Source: Herbidospora daliensis
Lineage (GTDB): Bacteria; Actinomycetota; Actinomycetes; Streptosporangiales; Streptosporangiaceae
Assembly (NCBI RefSeq): GCF_001570585.1
Contig: NZ_BBXF01000004.1
Location: forward strand, 124,001-188,000
Length of the DNA: 64,000 bases
Direction: 5' to 3'
Shown: in pieces, positions 1 to 7,759 of the stretch
How the letters are laid out: each line of letters opens with the position of its first letter
How positions within the stretch are numbered: position 1 is the first letter of the stretch
The notes under the pieces: model-generated
What the model saw: only the letters and a program-made list of their open reading frames with translations
Told to the model about the DNA's origin: nothing
Databases searched by the model: none
Position numbers and translations under genes: made by a program

Positions 1-1
1 C

Positions 2-1492
2 ATCCCCTTCGCCGTCAAGGACAACATCGACGTCGCGGGCCTGCCCACGACCGTCGCCTGCCCCGACTACGCCTACCGGCCCGCGCGGTCGGCCCCGATC
101 GTCGACCGGCTGGTCGCGGCGGGCGCGATCCTGATCGGGAAGAACAACCTCGACCAGTTCGCCACGGGCCTGTCGGGCTCCCGCAGCCCCTACGGATCAG
201 TGGAGTCGCCGCTGGTCGAGGGGCTGATCTCGGGGGGTTCGTCGTCGGGGTCGGCGGTGGCGGTGAGCGCGGGGCTGGTCGGCTTCTCGATCGGCACCGA
301 CACGGCGGGCTCGGGGCGGGTGCCGGCGGTGATGACCGGGACCGTGGGGCTCAAGCCGTCGAAGGGGCTGGTCAGCACGCTGGGCGTGGTGCCGGCGTGC
401 GCGTCGCTCGACTGCCCGAGCGTGTTCGCGCTGAACGTCGCCGACGCCCGGACCGTCCTGGAGGTCATCCAGGGGTACGAGCCGGACGACCCCTGGTCGC
501 GGGAGCTCACCCCCCGGACGGAGCCGATCAGGAGGATCGGCGTCATCCGGGGCGACGTCCACTGGGGCGAGGTGCTCACCCGGCTCGGCGACCTCGGCTA
601 CGAACTCGTCGACGTCGACCTCGAACCGTTCCTCGAAGCCGGGCGGCTGCTCTACGAGGGGCCGTGGGTGGCTGAACGCTGGAGCGTGCTCGGGCCGTTC
701 GTCGAGAGCCACCCCGAATCCCTCCACCCGGTCACCGCGGCGGTGCTGAACAGCGGCAGCCGGGTCACCGGGGCGGACGCCTTCCGCGGCCTGCACCGGC
801 TCAGGGAGCTGACGGCCCAAACCCGCCGCACCTGGGCCCAGGTCGACGCCATCGCCGTGCCGACCGTGCCGCGCACGTTCACGCTCGCCGAGATGGCCGA
901 GGATCCGATCGGCCGCAACTCCGTCCTCGGCACCTACACGACCTTCGCCAACCTCCTCGATCTGGCCGGGATCGCCGTCCCGGCCGGCTTCACGTCCGCG
1001 GGCAGACCGCACGGCGTCACCCTGCTCGCCCCCGCAGGCGCCGACGGTCCGCTCGCGGACGCAGCCGAACGGTTCCAGACGGGGCGGGCGGGAGCCACCC
1101 CGTACCGGATCAGGAAGGGCGCGCCGCTGCTGGCGGTGGTGGGCGCGCACCGGACCGGCCACGCGCTGCATCCCGAGCTGGCCGCGCTCGGGGCCTATCC
1201 GGCCGGGATCGCCCACACGGCCGCCGCCTACCGCCTCTACGACCTCGGCGACCGGCCGGGGCTGGTGCGGACCGACGGCGGGGCGTCCATCGAGGTGGAG
1301 CTGCACCACGTCGAGACGGCGCGGCTGGGCGAGCTGCTCGCGAAGATCCCGCCGCCGCTCGGGCTCGGCTCCGTCGAGCTCGACGACGGGACCGTCGTCA
1401 CCGGGTTCCTCTGCGAGGCCCACGCGGTCGCGGACGCCCTGGACATCACGGGTTACGGCTCCTGGCCGGGCTACGTGAACGCCCGGCCGTAA
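2..1492 (+). CDS. atzF: Allophanate hydrolase, 5' end cut by window
   Basis: The frame is open from the first base, so the N-terminus lies outside the window. The protein shows the amidase-signature triad. The catalytic Lys is in AVKDN near the left edge, the cis-Ser in GGSSSGSA (about 233-256), and the nucleophile Ser in TDTAGSGRVPA (about 299-331). A C-terminal region of about 150 residues beginning near ALLAVVGAHRTGHALHP matches the extra domain that separates allophanate hydrolases from plain amidases. The family hydrolyses allophanate to ammonia and CO2, completing urea use by the urea carboxylase route. Urea carboxylase would be expected just left of the window. A generic amidase is less likely because of the C-terminal domain. 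Confidence 0.88.
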   Translation: MPFAVKDNIDVAGLPTTVACPDYAYRPARSAPIVDRLVAAGAILIGKNNLDQFATGLSGSRSPYGSVESPLVEGLISGGSSSGSAVAVSAGLVGFSIGTDTAGSGRVPAVMTGTVGLKPSKGLVSTLGVVPACASLDCPSVFALNVADARTVLEVIQGYEPDDPWSRELTPRTEPIRRIGVIRGDVHWGEVLTRLGDLGYELVDVDLEPFLEAGRLLYEGPWVAERWSVLGPFVESHPESLHPVTAAVLNSGSRVTGADAFRGLHRLRELTAQTRRTWAQVDAIAVPTVPRTFTLAEMAEDPIGRNSVLGTYTTFANLLDLAGIAVPAGFTSAGRPHGVTLLAPAGADGPLADAAERFQTGRAGATPYRIRKGAPLLAVVGAHRTGHALHPELAALGAYPAGIAHTAAAYRLYDLGDRPGLVRTDGGASIEVELHHVETARLGELLAKIPPPLGLGSVELDDGTVVTGFLCEAHAVADALDITGYGSWPGYVNARP

Positions 1493-1537
1493 CATCCGGC
1501 GGCATCGCGCGAAACATGGGTTTCCTACGCTCCGGAC

Positions 1538-3067
1538 ATGGCGGACATATTCGACTCATATGCCCTGGCCGACGCATGGGACGAGATGTTCGAGCGGCCG
1601 GGCACGCCCCGGCCGCCGTATCAAGGGCTCTTCGCGGCCCTGCAACCCCTCGGGGCCGACGAGCTCCGGTTCCGGGCCGACCAGCTGGCCCGGGTGTTCA
1701 CCGACCGGGGGGTCACGTTCGACTACGCGGGCGAGGAACGCCCGTTCCCGCTCGACCTGATCCCCCGCGTCATCGACGCCGCCGAGTGGGACCTGATCTC
1801 CCGCGCGGTCCGGCAGCGGGTGCGCACGCTGGAGGCGTTCCTCGCCGACGTGTACGGCGGCCGCCAGATCTTCCACGACGGGGTCGTCCCGTGGGGGCTG
1901 CTGCACAGCTCCCCCCACTTCCACCGGATGGCCGACGGGATCAGGCCGGCGAACGGGGTGCGCGTCCACATCGCGGGGGTCGACATCATCCGCGACGAGG
2001 CGGGCGCCTTCCGGGTGCTGGAGGACAACGTCCGCACCCCGAGCGGCGTCAGCTACGTCCTGGAGAACCGGCTGGCGATGATGCGCACGCTCCCGGCGCT
2101 GTTCACCGAGCAGCGGGTGCGGGCGGTGGACGAGTACCCCTCCCGGCTGCTGGCCGCGCTCCGGCGGGCCGCCCCGGCGGCGATCACCGACCCGACGGTC
2201 GTCGTGCTCACGCCCGGGGTCTACAACGCCGCCTACTTCGAGCACGCCCTGCTCGCCCGGCTGATGGGCGTGGAGCTGGTCGAGGGACGTGACCTGGTCT
2301 GCGAGAACAACCGGGTCTACATGGTCACCACCCATGGCAAGCGGCCGGTGCACGTGATCTACCGGCGGGTCGACGACGACTACCTCGACCCGCTGCACTT
2401 CCGGCCCGACTCGACCCTCGGCTGCCCGGGGCTGCTGAACGCCGCCCGCGCCGGCACGGTCGCCATCGCGAACGCGGTCGGCAACGGGGTGGCCGACGAC
2501 AAGCTGCTCTACACGTACGTGCCGGACCTGATGAAGTACTACCTCGGCGAGACGCCGCTCATCTCCAACGTGGAGACCTACCGGCTGGAGGACGCCGACA
2601 CCCTCGAATGGGTGCTCGGCAACCTCGGCGACCTGGTGCTCAAGCCCGTCGACGGAGCCGGGGGCAAGGGCATCGTCATCGGCCCCCGGGCCGCCGACGA
2701 GACGCTGGGGCGGCTGCGGGAGAACGTGCAGAAAGATCCCCGAGGGTGGATCGCCCAGCGGCCGGTGGCGTTGTCGACCTCCCCGGCCCTGATCGGCGAC
2801 CTGCCCCGGCCCCGGCACATCGACCTGCGGCCGTTCGCGGTCAACGACGGCGACGACGTCTGGCTGCTGCCGGGCGGCCTCACCCGGGTCGCGCTGCCGG
2901 AGGGCGAGCTGGTCGTCAACTCCAGCCAGGGCGGCGGTTCCAAGGACACCTGGGTGCTGTCGGAGCCCGGCCCGCGTATCCCGCACGTCGTCACCGGCGG
3001 CCACCTGCCGCCGGCCCATTGGCAACCGAGCCGCAACGCGGCCTGGGACGGGGAGACCGACCAGTGA
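1538..3067 (+). CDS. Circularly permuted ATP-grasp protein (DUF404/DUF407)
   Basis: A 509-residue protein of the circularly permuted ATP-grasp family. Recognisable stretches are VLEDNVRTPSGVSY, VLTPGVYNAAYFEH, LKPVDGAGGKGI (the nucleotide-binding glycine-rich part) and VNSSQGGGSKDTWV near the C-terminus. These proteins are predicted to form peptide or amide bonds at the expense of ATP; the substrate is unknown. The ATG at 1538 is preceded by TACGCT (1526-1531) with a six-base gap, which suggests a leaderless transcript starting at the ATG. It is the first gene of a three-gene coupled operon, its stop overlapping the GTG of the alpha-E gene in a GTGA. This order (ATP-grasp, alpha-E, transglutaminase) is a known conserved cluster of unsolved function. 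Confidence 0.9.
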   Translation: MADIFDSYALADAWDEMFERPGTPRPPYQGLFAALQPLGADELRFRADQLARVFTDRGVTFDYAGEERPFPLDLIPRVIDAAEWDLISRAVRQRVRTLEAFLADVYGGRQIFHDGVVPWGLLHSSPHFHRMADGIRPANGVRVHIAGVDIIRDEAGAFRVLEDNVRTPSGVSYVLENRLAMMRTLPALFTEQRVRAVDEYPSRLLAALRRAAPAAITDPTVVVLTPGVYNAAYFEHALLARLMGVELVEGRDLVCENNRVYMVTTHGKRPVHVIYRRVDDDYLDPLHFRPDSTLGCPGLLNAARAGTVAIANAVGNGVADDKLLYTYVPDLMKYYLGETPLISNVETYRLEDADTLEWVLGNLGDLVLKPVDGAGGKGIVIGPRAADETLGRLRENVQKDPRGWIAQRPVALSTSPALIGDLPRPRHIDLRPFAVNDGDDVWLLPGGLTRVALPEGELVVNSSQGGGSKDTWVLSEPGPRIPHVVTGGHLPPAHWQPSRNAAWDGETDQ

Positions 3068-4041
3068 GAGAACTCCTGAGCCGCATCGCCGAGACCCTCT
3101 ACTGGATCGGCCGGTACGTCGAACGCTCCGACGACATCGCGCGCCTGCTCGACGTGTCCCTGCACCGCACCCTCGGCGACGACGAGGACTGGTCGACGGT
3201 GCTGGCCATCCTCGGCCACGAGGGCGGCGACAACCCGACGACCGAGACGATGATCCAGCGGCTGGCCTACGACTCGGCCACGCCGAGCTCGATCGCCGGG
3301 TGCGTCAGGGCCGCCCGCGAGAACGCGCGCGGGGTGCGGGAGATCATCTCCAGCGAGGTCTGGGAGTGCCTCAACGTCACCTGGAACGAGCTGCCGATCC
3401 GCCAGATCGGGGCCGAACGGCTCGGCCCGCACGGCTATCTCCGGTACGTCCGCGAGCGCGCCGCCCTGTTCTCGGGTCTGACCGACGCGACCATGAGCCG
3501 CGACGACGGCTGGTTGTTCATCGTGCTCGGCCGCAGCCTGGAGCGGGTCGACATGACCGCCCGCCTGCTGGCCGTGCACGGCGAGGTGCTGCCCAGCGAG
3601 TTCGCGCCGCACGCGGAGTCGATCGGCTGGAAGGCGCTGCTGGAGGCGTGCGGGGCCGACGAGTCGTTCACCCGCACCCACCGGGGCGACGCGAAACGGG
3701 TGCTGGAGTTCCTGCTGCTCGACCGGCTGTTCCCCCGTTCGGTCATGCACGCCCTCACCACGGCCGAGCAGTGCCTGGCCGAGCTCAGCCCCAACCAGGG
3801 CAGGGCGGGCATGAGCGACCCGGCGCGGGCGGCCGTCGGGCGGGTCAGGATGGCGCTCGAGTACGCCGACACGGCGGGCCTCGAGGAGCAGCTGCCCGAG
3901 CTGCTGATCACCCTCCAGGCGGCGTGCGTGATCGCCTCGGAGGGGCTGACGGAACGGTTCTTCCAGCACGCCTCGACGCTGCGCTGGGAGCTGGGCGTGC
4001 AGGCGCTGGGAGGTGCGGTGTGGAAACCGGCTGGCGTGTGA
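3064..4041 (+). CDS. Alpha-E domain protein (DUF403)
   Basis: A 325-residue, largely helical protein starting at the GTG that overlaps the upstream stop by four bases. The N-terminal motif LSRIAETLYWIGRYVERSDD and the later FIVLGRSLERVDMTARLL are typical of the alpha-E family. The family always travels with circularly permuted ATP-grasp and transglutaminase-like proteins and is thought to be a structural or substrate-holding partner, with no assigned reaction. A longer reading from upstream in the same frame exists but would run through the ATP-grasp gene, so the coupled GTG is preferred. The 3' end overlaps the start of the transglutaminase gene. Confidence 0.88.
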   Translation: MRELLSRIAETLYWIGRYVERSDDIARLLDVSLHRTLGDDEDWSTVLAILGHEGGDNPTTETMIQRLAYDSATPSSIAGCVRAARENARGVREIISSEVWECLNVTWNELPIRQIGAERLGPHGYLRYVRERAALFSGLTDATMSRDDGWLFIVLGRSLERVDMTARLLAVHGEVLPSEFAPHAESIGWKALLEACGADESFTRTHRGDAKRVLEFLLLDRLFPRSVMHALTTAEQCLAELSPNQGRAGMSDPARAAVGRVRMALEYADTAGLEEQLPELLITLQAACVIASEGLTERFFQHASTLRWELGVQALGGAVWKPAGV

Positions 4042-4856
4042 GGATCCGCCACTCGACGTTCGTGGAGTACGAGGGCGAGGCGGCGTCGTCGTACAACGAG
4101 GTCAGGATGACCCCGGTCGACGACCACCGGCAGGCGACGCTCGACTGGAGCCTGGTCGTCCGGCCGGCCACGCCGGTCTGGACCTACCGCGACTACTGGG
4201 GCACCCACGTCAGCGTCTTCGACGTGACCGGCGGCCACCGGACGCTCGCCATCGAGGCCGAGGCCCGGGTCGACACCTCACCCGTGCGGCCGCTGGCCAA
4301 GCCGCTGCCGTGGGAGGTGCTGCGGGCCGTCGGCGGCCCGGTCGCCGAGCTGCTGCGGCCGACCGAGCGGACCACGGTCAGCTGCGGCGAGGTCGGGCTC
4401 GTCCAGGCCCACGGCCGCGACCCCCATGAGACCGCCGAGGCCATCGCGTGGGCCGTGCACGAACGGGTGGAGTACGTGCCCGGCGCGACCGGGGTGCTCA
4501 CAAGCGCGCAGGAGGCCTGGGACCAGGGGAAGGGCGTCTGCCAGGACATGGCGCACCTGACGGTGGCGCTGATGCGGGCGGCCGGGCTGCCGGCCCGTTA
4601 CGTGTCGGGATACATCCATCCGGCGGCCGACGCGGTCGTCGGCGAGCCGGTCGCGGGGCAGTCGCACGCGTGGGTGGAGTACTGGGCCGGAGAGTGGAAC
4701 GCGCTCGACCCGACAAATCGCTCAAAAGTAGGCGAAACACATGTAGTGGTAGCGCGCGGGAGAGACTACGCTGACGTACCCCCTTTGAAAGGTATTTACC
4801 AAGGACCACCTGCGGGAAGACAAGAAGTAAAGGTCGAAGTGACCCGGTTGGCGTGA
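4038..4856 (+). CDS. Transglutaminase-like cysteine protease/transferase
   Basis: A 272-residue protein starting with a GTG that overlaps the alpha-E stop codon. The N-terminal about 100 residues are the bacterial transglutaminase-like N-domain (HSTFVEYEGEA). The catalytic triad is visible: Cys in GKGVCQDMAH (about residue 167), His in SHAWVEYW (about 209) and Asp in ALDPTN (about 223). The family acts on peptide bonds or gamma-amides, here presumably on whatever the ATP-grasp partner makes. Oddity: from about 4712 to the stop the gene switches to A/T-ending codons (AAA, AGA, GTA, TCA), unlike everything upstream. The AT-richer character continues through the following intergenic stretch. Confidence 0.9.
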   Translation: MRIRHSTFVEYEGEAASSYNEVRMTPVDDHRQATLDWSLVVRPATPVWTYRDYWGTHVSVFDVTGGHRTLAIEAEARVDTSPVRPLAKPLPWEVLRAVGGPVAELLRPTERTTVSCGEVGLVQAHGRDPHETAEAIAWAVHERVEYVPGATGVLTSAQEAWDQGKGVCQDMAHLTVALMRAAGLPARYVSGYIHPAADAVVGEPVAGQSHAWVEYWAGEWNALDPTNRSKVGETHVVVARGRDYADVPPLKGIYQGPPAGRQEVKVEVTRLA

Positions 4857-4894
4857 TCATTACGTATTACTGGGAAGGCTGAGACCAATACGAG

Positions 4895-4908
4895 AGAGGA
4901 GAGCCTCT
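4895..4908 (+). promoter_or_regulatory. Small hairpin over a Shine-Dalgarno site
   Basis: AGAGG (4895-4899), loop AGAG, CCTCT (4904-4908) lies directly upstream of the GTG at 4910. The hairpin includes the AGGAG ribosome-binding sequence (4897-4901), so it could limit translation of the small ORF. The stem is only five pairs, so the effect is speculative. Confidence 0.35.
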
Positions 4909-4909
4909 T

Positions 4910-5005
4910 GTGAAAAGGGTCCAGATCGTCCAGCGCCCCCGTCCGCCCCGGCAGCCGCTGCCCATCGACCTACGCACTCCGTCGGGGCGGGTCCTCCCTT
5001 TTTGA
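4910..5005 (+). CDS. Small Pro/Arg-rich ORF (31 aa)
   Basis: A 31-codon ORF, GTG start, preceded by AGGAGAG (4897-4903) six bases upstream, a strong ribosome-binding site for such a short frame. The peptide begins VKRVQIVQ, has the core RPRPPRQPLP and ends SGRVLPF. It contains no Cys, Ser/Thr cluster or obvious leader. It lies 53 bases downstream of the transglutaminase gene on the same strand. It could be a peptide substrate of the ATP-grasp/transglutaminase system, a short functional peptide or a chance ORF. I do not recognise a family. Pro-Arg content superficially recalls proline-rich antimicrobial peptides, but that is only a composition resemblance. Confidence 0.4.
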   Translation: MKRVQIVQRPRPPRQPLPIDLRTPSGRVLPF

Positions 5006-5009
5006 CCCG
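4988..5009 (+). terminator. Hairpin between convergent genes
   Basis: CGGGTC (4988-4993) and GACCCG (5004-5009) form a six-pair stem around a loop ending in five T. It sits between the end of the ATP-grasp operon region and the stop of the minus-strand glycosyltransferase, and overlaps the last codons of the 31-aa ORF. It is a plausible weak bidirectional terminator. Confidence 0.35.
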
Positions 5010-5018
5010 GCCCTTGTC

Positions 5019-6125
5019 TCACCGCCGGCCCGACGAAGCGTCGGCGGCCCGTTCATAACAACGCTCGAACCCTTCAAGGACCACCGGCCACGAGCATCTG
5101 ACCGGCGACGTCGACCGATTGTGCTCGGCGATCGCCCCTCGTAGCGCAGGGTCCCCCGCGAGCCGGGCCACCGCACCGGCCAGCTCGTCGAAGGTGCGCC
5201 CCAGCAGGCCTTCCTTGCCCGGGCTCACGAAATCGGCCACACCGCTCTGCGACCGTGCCACCACCGGCACCCCCGCCGCGCGCGCCTCCAGCGCGGCCAG
5301 ACCGAACGACTCCCGGGGCGCCGGGGCGACGAAGACGTCGGCCTCCGCCAGCAGCCCCCTGATCTGGTCCCGGGTGTACCTGCCCGGCATCTCGACCCAG
5401 TCGATCCGCTTCGCCTTCAGATGGCGCTCCATCTGGCCCCGTGCGGGCCCGTCGCCCACGATCGTGGCCCGCAGGGTGACGCCCCTGCGCGTTCTGGCCT
5501 TGGCGGCCTCCAGGAGCTTCAGGAGGCGCACGGGCTGCTTGCGCGGCGCCAGCCGCCCGACGGCGACCACGTGGACCTCGTCGGAGGGCACCCGGGCCGG
5601 GCCCTCGGGCCGCCAGCCCGACAGGTCGAGCCCGTTCGACACGACGTGGACGGGCGTCCGCGGCCCCGCCACCCGCCGGATGTGCCGCGCCGCCGCCTCG
5701 GAGACGGCCGTGCCGACCAGCCCCCACTCGCTCCAACTCGCGGCGTCGAGCGCGCGGTAGAGGCCGGCGGTCACCGGATCCCACATGCTGTGCACGGTCA
5801 CCACCGTGGGCAGCCCCACCCGGTGGGCGGCCAGCACCCCCATCCACGCGAACGGCGACACCGCGCCCGTGTGGACGTGGACGACGTCGGGGTTCCGCTG
5901 CGTCATGATCCGGATCAGGTGGCCCGTGCCGCGCGGGTGGACCGGCAGGTCGAACGGCATGCGCGCGGTGGTCCGGTGGACGCCCGGCAGCGGCTCCCCC
6001 GGCGTGGCGGTGACCACCTCGACGTCGTGCCCGGCCTCGCGCTGGCTCCTGATCAGGTCGGCGACCTGCACCTCGATGCCGCCCAGCCGGGGCAGGTAGC
6101 AGTCGCTCACGTGAAGGATGCGCAC
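5019..6125 (-). CDS. GT4-family glycosyltransferase
   Basis: A 368-residue GT-B fold glycosyltransferase. The N-terminus RILHVSDCYLPRLGGIEVQV is the classical GT4 acceptor-domain start. The C-terminal donor domain has VAVGRLAPRKQP, then PRESFGLAALEARAAGVPVV with the conserved EX7E-type region. It likely transfers a nucleotide-activated sugar to a lipid or cell-surface acceptor; the specificity cannot be read. The GTG at 6125 is chosen because the family motif starts there and because the upstream ATG (6185) would overlap the divergent PIG-L start. A CAGGCT box six bases before the GTG suggests a leaderless start. Transcribed divergently from the deacetylase gene. Confidence 0.85.
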   Translation of the reverse strand: MRILHVSDCYLPRLGGIEVQVADLIRSQREAGHDVEVVTATPGEPLPGVHRTTARMPFDLPVHPRGTGHLIRIMTQRNPDVVHVHTGAVSPFAWMGVLAAHRVGLPTVVTVHSMWDPVTAGLYRALDAASWSEWGLVGTAVSEAAARHIRRVAGPRTPVHVVSNGLDLSGWRPEGPARVPSDEVHVVAVGRLAPRKQPVRLLKLLEAAKARTRRGVTLRATIVGDGPARGQMERHLKAKRIDWVEMPGRYTRDQIRGLLAEADVFVAPAPRESFGLAALEARAAGVPVVARSQSGVADFVSPGKEGLLGRTFDELAGAVARLAGDPALRGAIAEHNRSTSPVRCSWPVVLEGFERCYERAADASSGRR

Positions 6126-6183
6126 CCGGTCAGCCTGACAGAGGTCCGGACCCGGCTCAAACGCGCGATCGGAGGGTGGGATC

Positions 6184-6987
6184 ATGTGTCGGGTGAAGAC
6201 AGCGGTGTTCTTTCACGCCCATCCCGACGACGAGGCGCTGCTGACGGCCGGGACCATGGCGATGCTCGCGGCCGAGGGCCACCGCGTGGTCCTGGTGGTG
6301 GCCACGGCGGGCGAGCACGGCCTGGCCGAACTCCCCCACGGCGACGAGCTCGGCGAGGCCCGCATGAACGAGCTCTACGACTCGGCCGCCCGCCTCGGCT
6401 GCGCCCGCGTGGTGCGCCTCGGCTACGCCGACTCGGGCCTGGAGGCCGGCGGCGGCGCCGAAGACCGCCCCGCCGACGCCTTCATGGACGCCGACATCGA
6501 AGAGGCAGCCACCCGCCTGGCCGCGATCCTCGACGAGGAGAAGGCCGAGCTCCTGACCATCTACGACCCTTCTGGCGGCTACGGCCACCCCGACCACGTG
6601 CAGGTCTACCGGGTCGGCACCCGCGCGGCGAAACTCGCCGCGATCCCGCCGATCCTCCTGGAGGCCACCGTCAACCGCGACCCCCTGCTGAAGGGCGTGC
6701 GGCTGGCCGCGAAGTTCTACCCCCAGCTCGACATCCGCTCGTTCGAGACCGCCTACTCCGCCTCGGCCGACATCACCCACCGGGTGAACGTCCGCAGGTG
6801 GACGTCGGTCAAGCGCCAGTCGATGGCCGCCCACGCGACCCAGGCCAGCGGCGGCGACGGCGACCGCACCCTGGCCGCCCTGCTGAAGATCCCGGCCCCG
6901 GTCTACCGCTACGTCTTCGGCACCGAGTGGTACGTCCGCCGCGACCTCCCCCCGGGCACCAAGATGACCCACCCGTTCGACGACTGA
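6184..6987 (+). CDS. PIG-L (LmbE/MshB-type) deacetylase
   Basis: A 267-residue protein with the signature FHAHPDDEAL (about residues 10-19), whose His, Asp and Asp ligate zinc, and a later SGGYGHPDHVQVYR that supplies the third ligand and catalytic groups. The family removes N-acetyl groups from sugars, as in mycothiol or GPI-like lipid synthesis. The length fits MshB-like homologues, but I cannot tell whether it is MshB, the mycothiol-conjugate amidase or a paralogue. A GTG three codons downstream is an alternative start. The divergent GT4 neighbour suggests a glycoconjugate pathway. Confidence 0.82.
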   Translation: MCRVKTAVFFHAHPDDEALLTAGTMAMLAAEGHRVVLVVATAGEHGLAELPHGDELGEARMNELYDSAARLGCARVVRLGYADSGLEAGGGAEDRPADAFMDADIEEAATRLAAILDEEKAELLTIYDPSGGYGHPDHVQVYRVGTRAAKLAAIPPILLEATVNRDPLLKGVRLAAKFYPQLDIRSFETAYSASADITHRVNVRRWTSVKRQSMAAHATQASGGDGDRTLAALLKIPAPVYRYVFGTEWYVRRDLPPGTKMTHPFDD

Positions 6988-6988
6988 C

Positions 6989-7288
6989 TCAGCCCGCCTC
7001 GCGGAGCGGCTGGAACTGAACGTCGAGACGCACTTCGAGCGCCTCGGCGAGACGTTCCAGCATGGGGATGGTGGGCATGGTGCCACCCGCCTCGAAGCGG
7101 GCGACCGCGGGCTGCTTGAGACCGGCCCGCTGCGCGAGTTCGGCCTGGGTGAGCCCGAGCTCCTCGCGGCGCCGGCGCACGGCCTCTCCCAACTCGAACC
7201 GGAGGCGGGCGGCTTCATGGGCTGCTCCGGCACCAGGACGTCCCATGATCTCGGCCCGCTTGTCGGCCCACGCCCTGCGCTCACCCAT
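6989..7288 (-). CDS. higA: XRE-family antitoxin (HigA-like)
   Basis: A 99-residue protein with a Cro/C1 helix-turn-helix in the middle (GLTQAELAQRAGLKQPAVAR, then MPTIPMLERLAEAL). It follows the RelE/ParE-type toxin on the same strand and their reading frames overlap by eight bases. Toxin-first order and overlap are characteristic of HigBA modules. The HTH protein neutralises the toxin and represses the operon. Start is the ATG at 7288; a longer reading would run through the toxin gene. Confidence 0.85.
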   Translation of the reverse strand: MGERRAWADKRAEIMGRPGAGAAHEAARLRFELGEAVRRRREELGLTQAELAQRAGLKQPAVARFEAGGTMPTIPMLERLAEALEVRLDVQFQPLREAG

Positions 7289-7631
7289 GGCCAGCACTCT
7301 CCTCCGCCGTGTGCGCCTCGGCGATACAGCGCTCCATGGCGCGCACCGCCCGCTCGATCTCACCGGGCTCGCGCATCCGCTGCTTCTTGAACACCGTGAG
7401 CAGGATGATCCTCCGGCCCGACGCGATCCAGTAGGTGATGCGCACCGCCTCGCGAGAGAGATGGAAACGGAGTTCCCGCAGCTTCCCGCGCAACTGCCTG
7501 GTGTACGGCTCTCCGAGCAGCACACCCCGCTCCGCCAGAAGATCGACGTAGAAGACGGCCGTCTCCTGATCGTCTTGGCTCAGCGAGTCGAGCCACTCGT
7601 CGATCTCGGGCTCCAGCTCCACCTCTCCCAA
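7281..7631 (-). CDS. higB: RelE/ParE-superfamily toxin (HigB-like)
   Basis: A 116-residue protein of the phage-Gp49/HigB type. It contains LAERGVLLGEPYTRQLRG, then KLRELRFHLSREAVRITYW and GRRIILLTVFKKQRMREP, the conserved core of actinobacterial mRNA interferases cutting ribosome-bound mRNA. The only in-frame start before an upstream stop is TTG at 7631 (a GTG three codons in is possible). It overlaps higA by eight bases. A 16-base inverted repeat sits immediately upstream and is the likely autoregulatory operator. Confidence 0.85.
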   Translation of the reverse strand: MGEVELEPEIDEWLDSLSQDDQETAVFYVDLLAERGVLLGEPYTRQLRGKLRELRFHLSREAVRITYWIASGRRIILLTVFKKQRMREPGEIERAVRAMERCIAEAHTAEESAGHG

Positions 7632-7634
7632 GTC

Positions 7635-7650
7635 ATAACACGGACGTTAT
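7635..7650. promoter_or_regulatory. Candidate HigBA operator
   Basis: ATAAC (7635-7639), six-base spacer, GTTAT (7646-7650). This inverted repeat abuts the TTG start of the toxin, so a bound antitoxin-toxin complex would block the promoter or ribosome access. Position and symmetry are seen; the regulatory role is inferred from how HigA antitoxins work. Confidence 0.55.
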
Positions 7651-7759
7651 AAGGGAGGCAAGGGTGCCGTCCGGCGCACGACACATCAGACTTGGGGCCC
7701 TCACCTGGTTCGTACCAGAGGATGAGCGAAGCGGTCGTGGTGCCCGGCAGACTGGGCGC

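Noticed and set aside
4910-5005. Calling the 31-aa ORF a lanthipeptide or lasso precursor
   Set aside because: It has no Cys or suitable Ser/Thr, no recognisable leader, and no lanthipeptide or lasso enzymes nearby.
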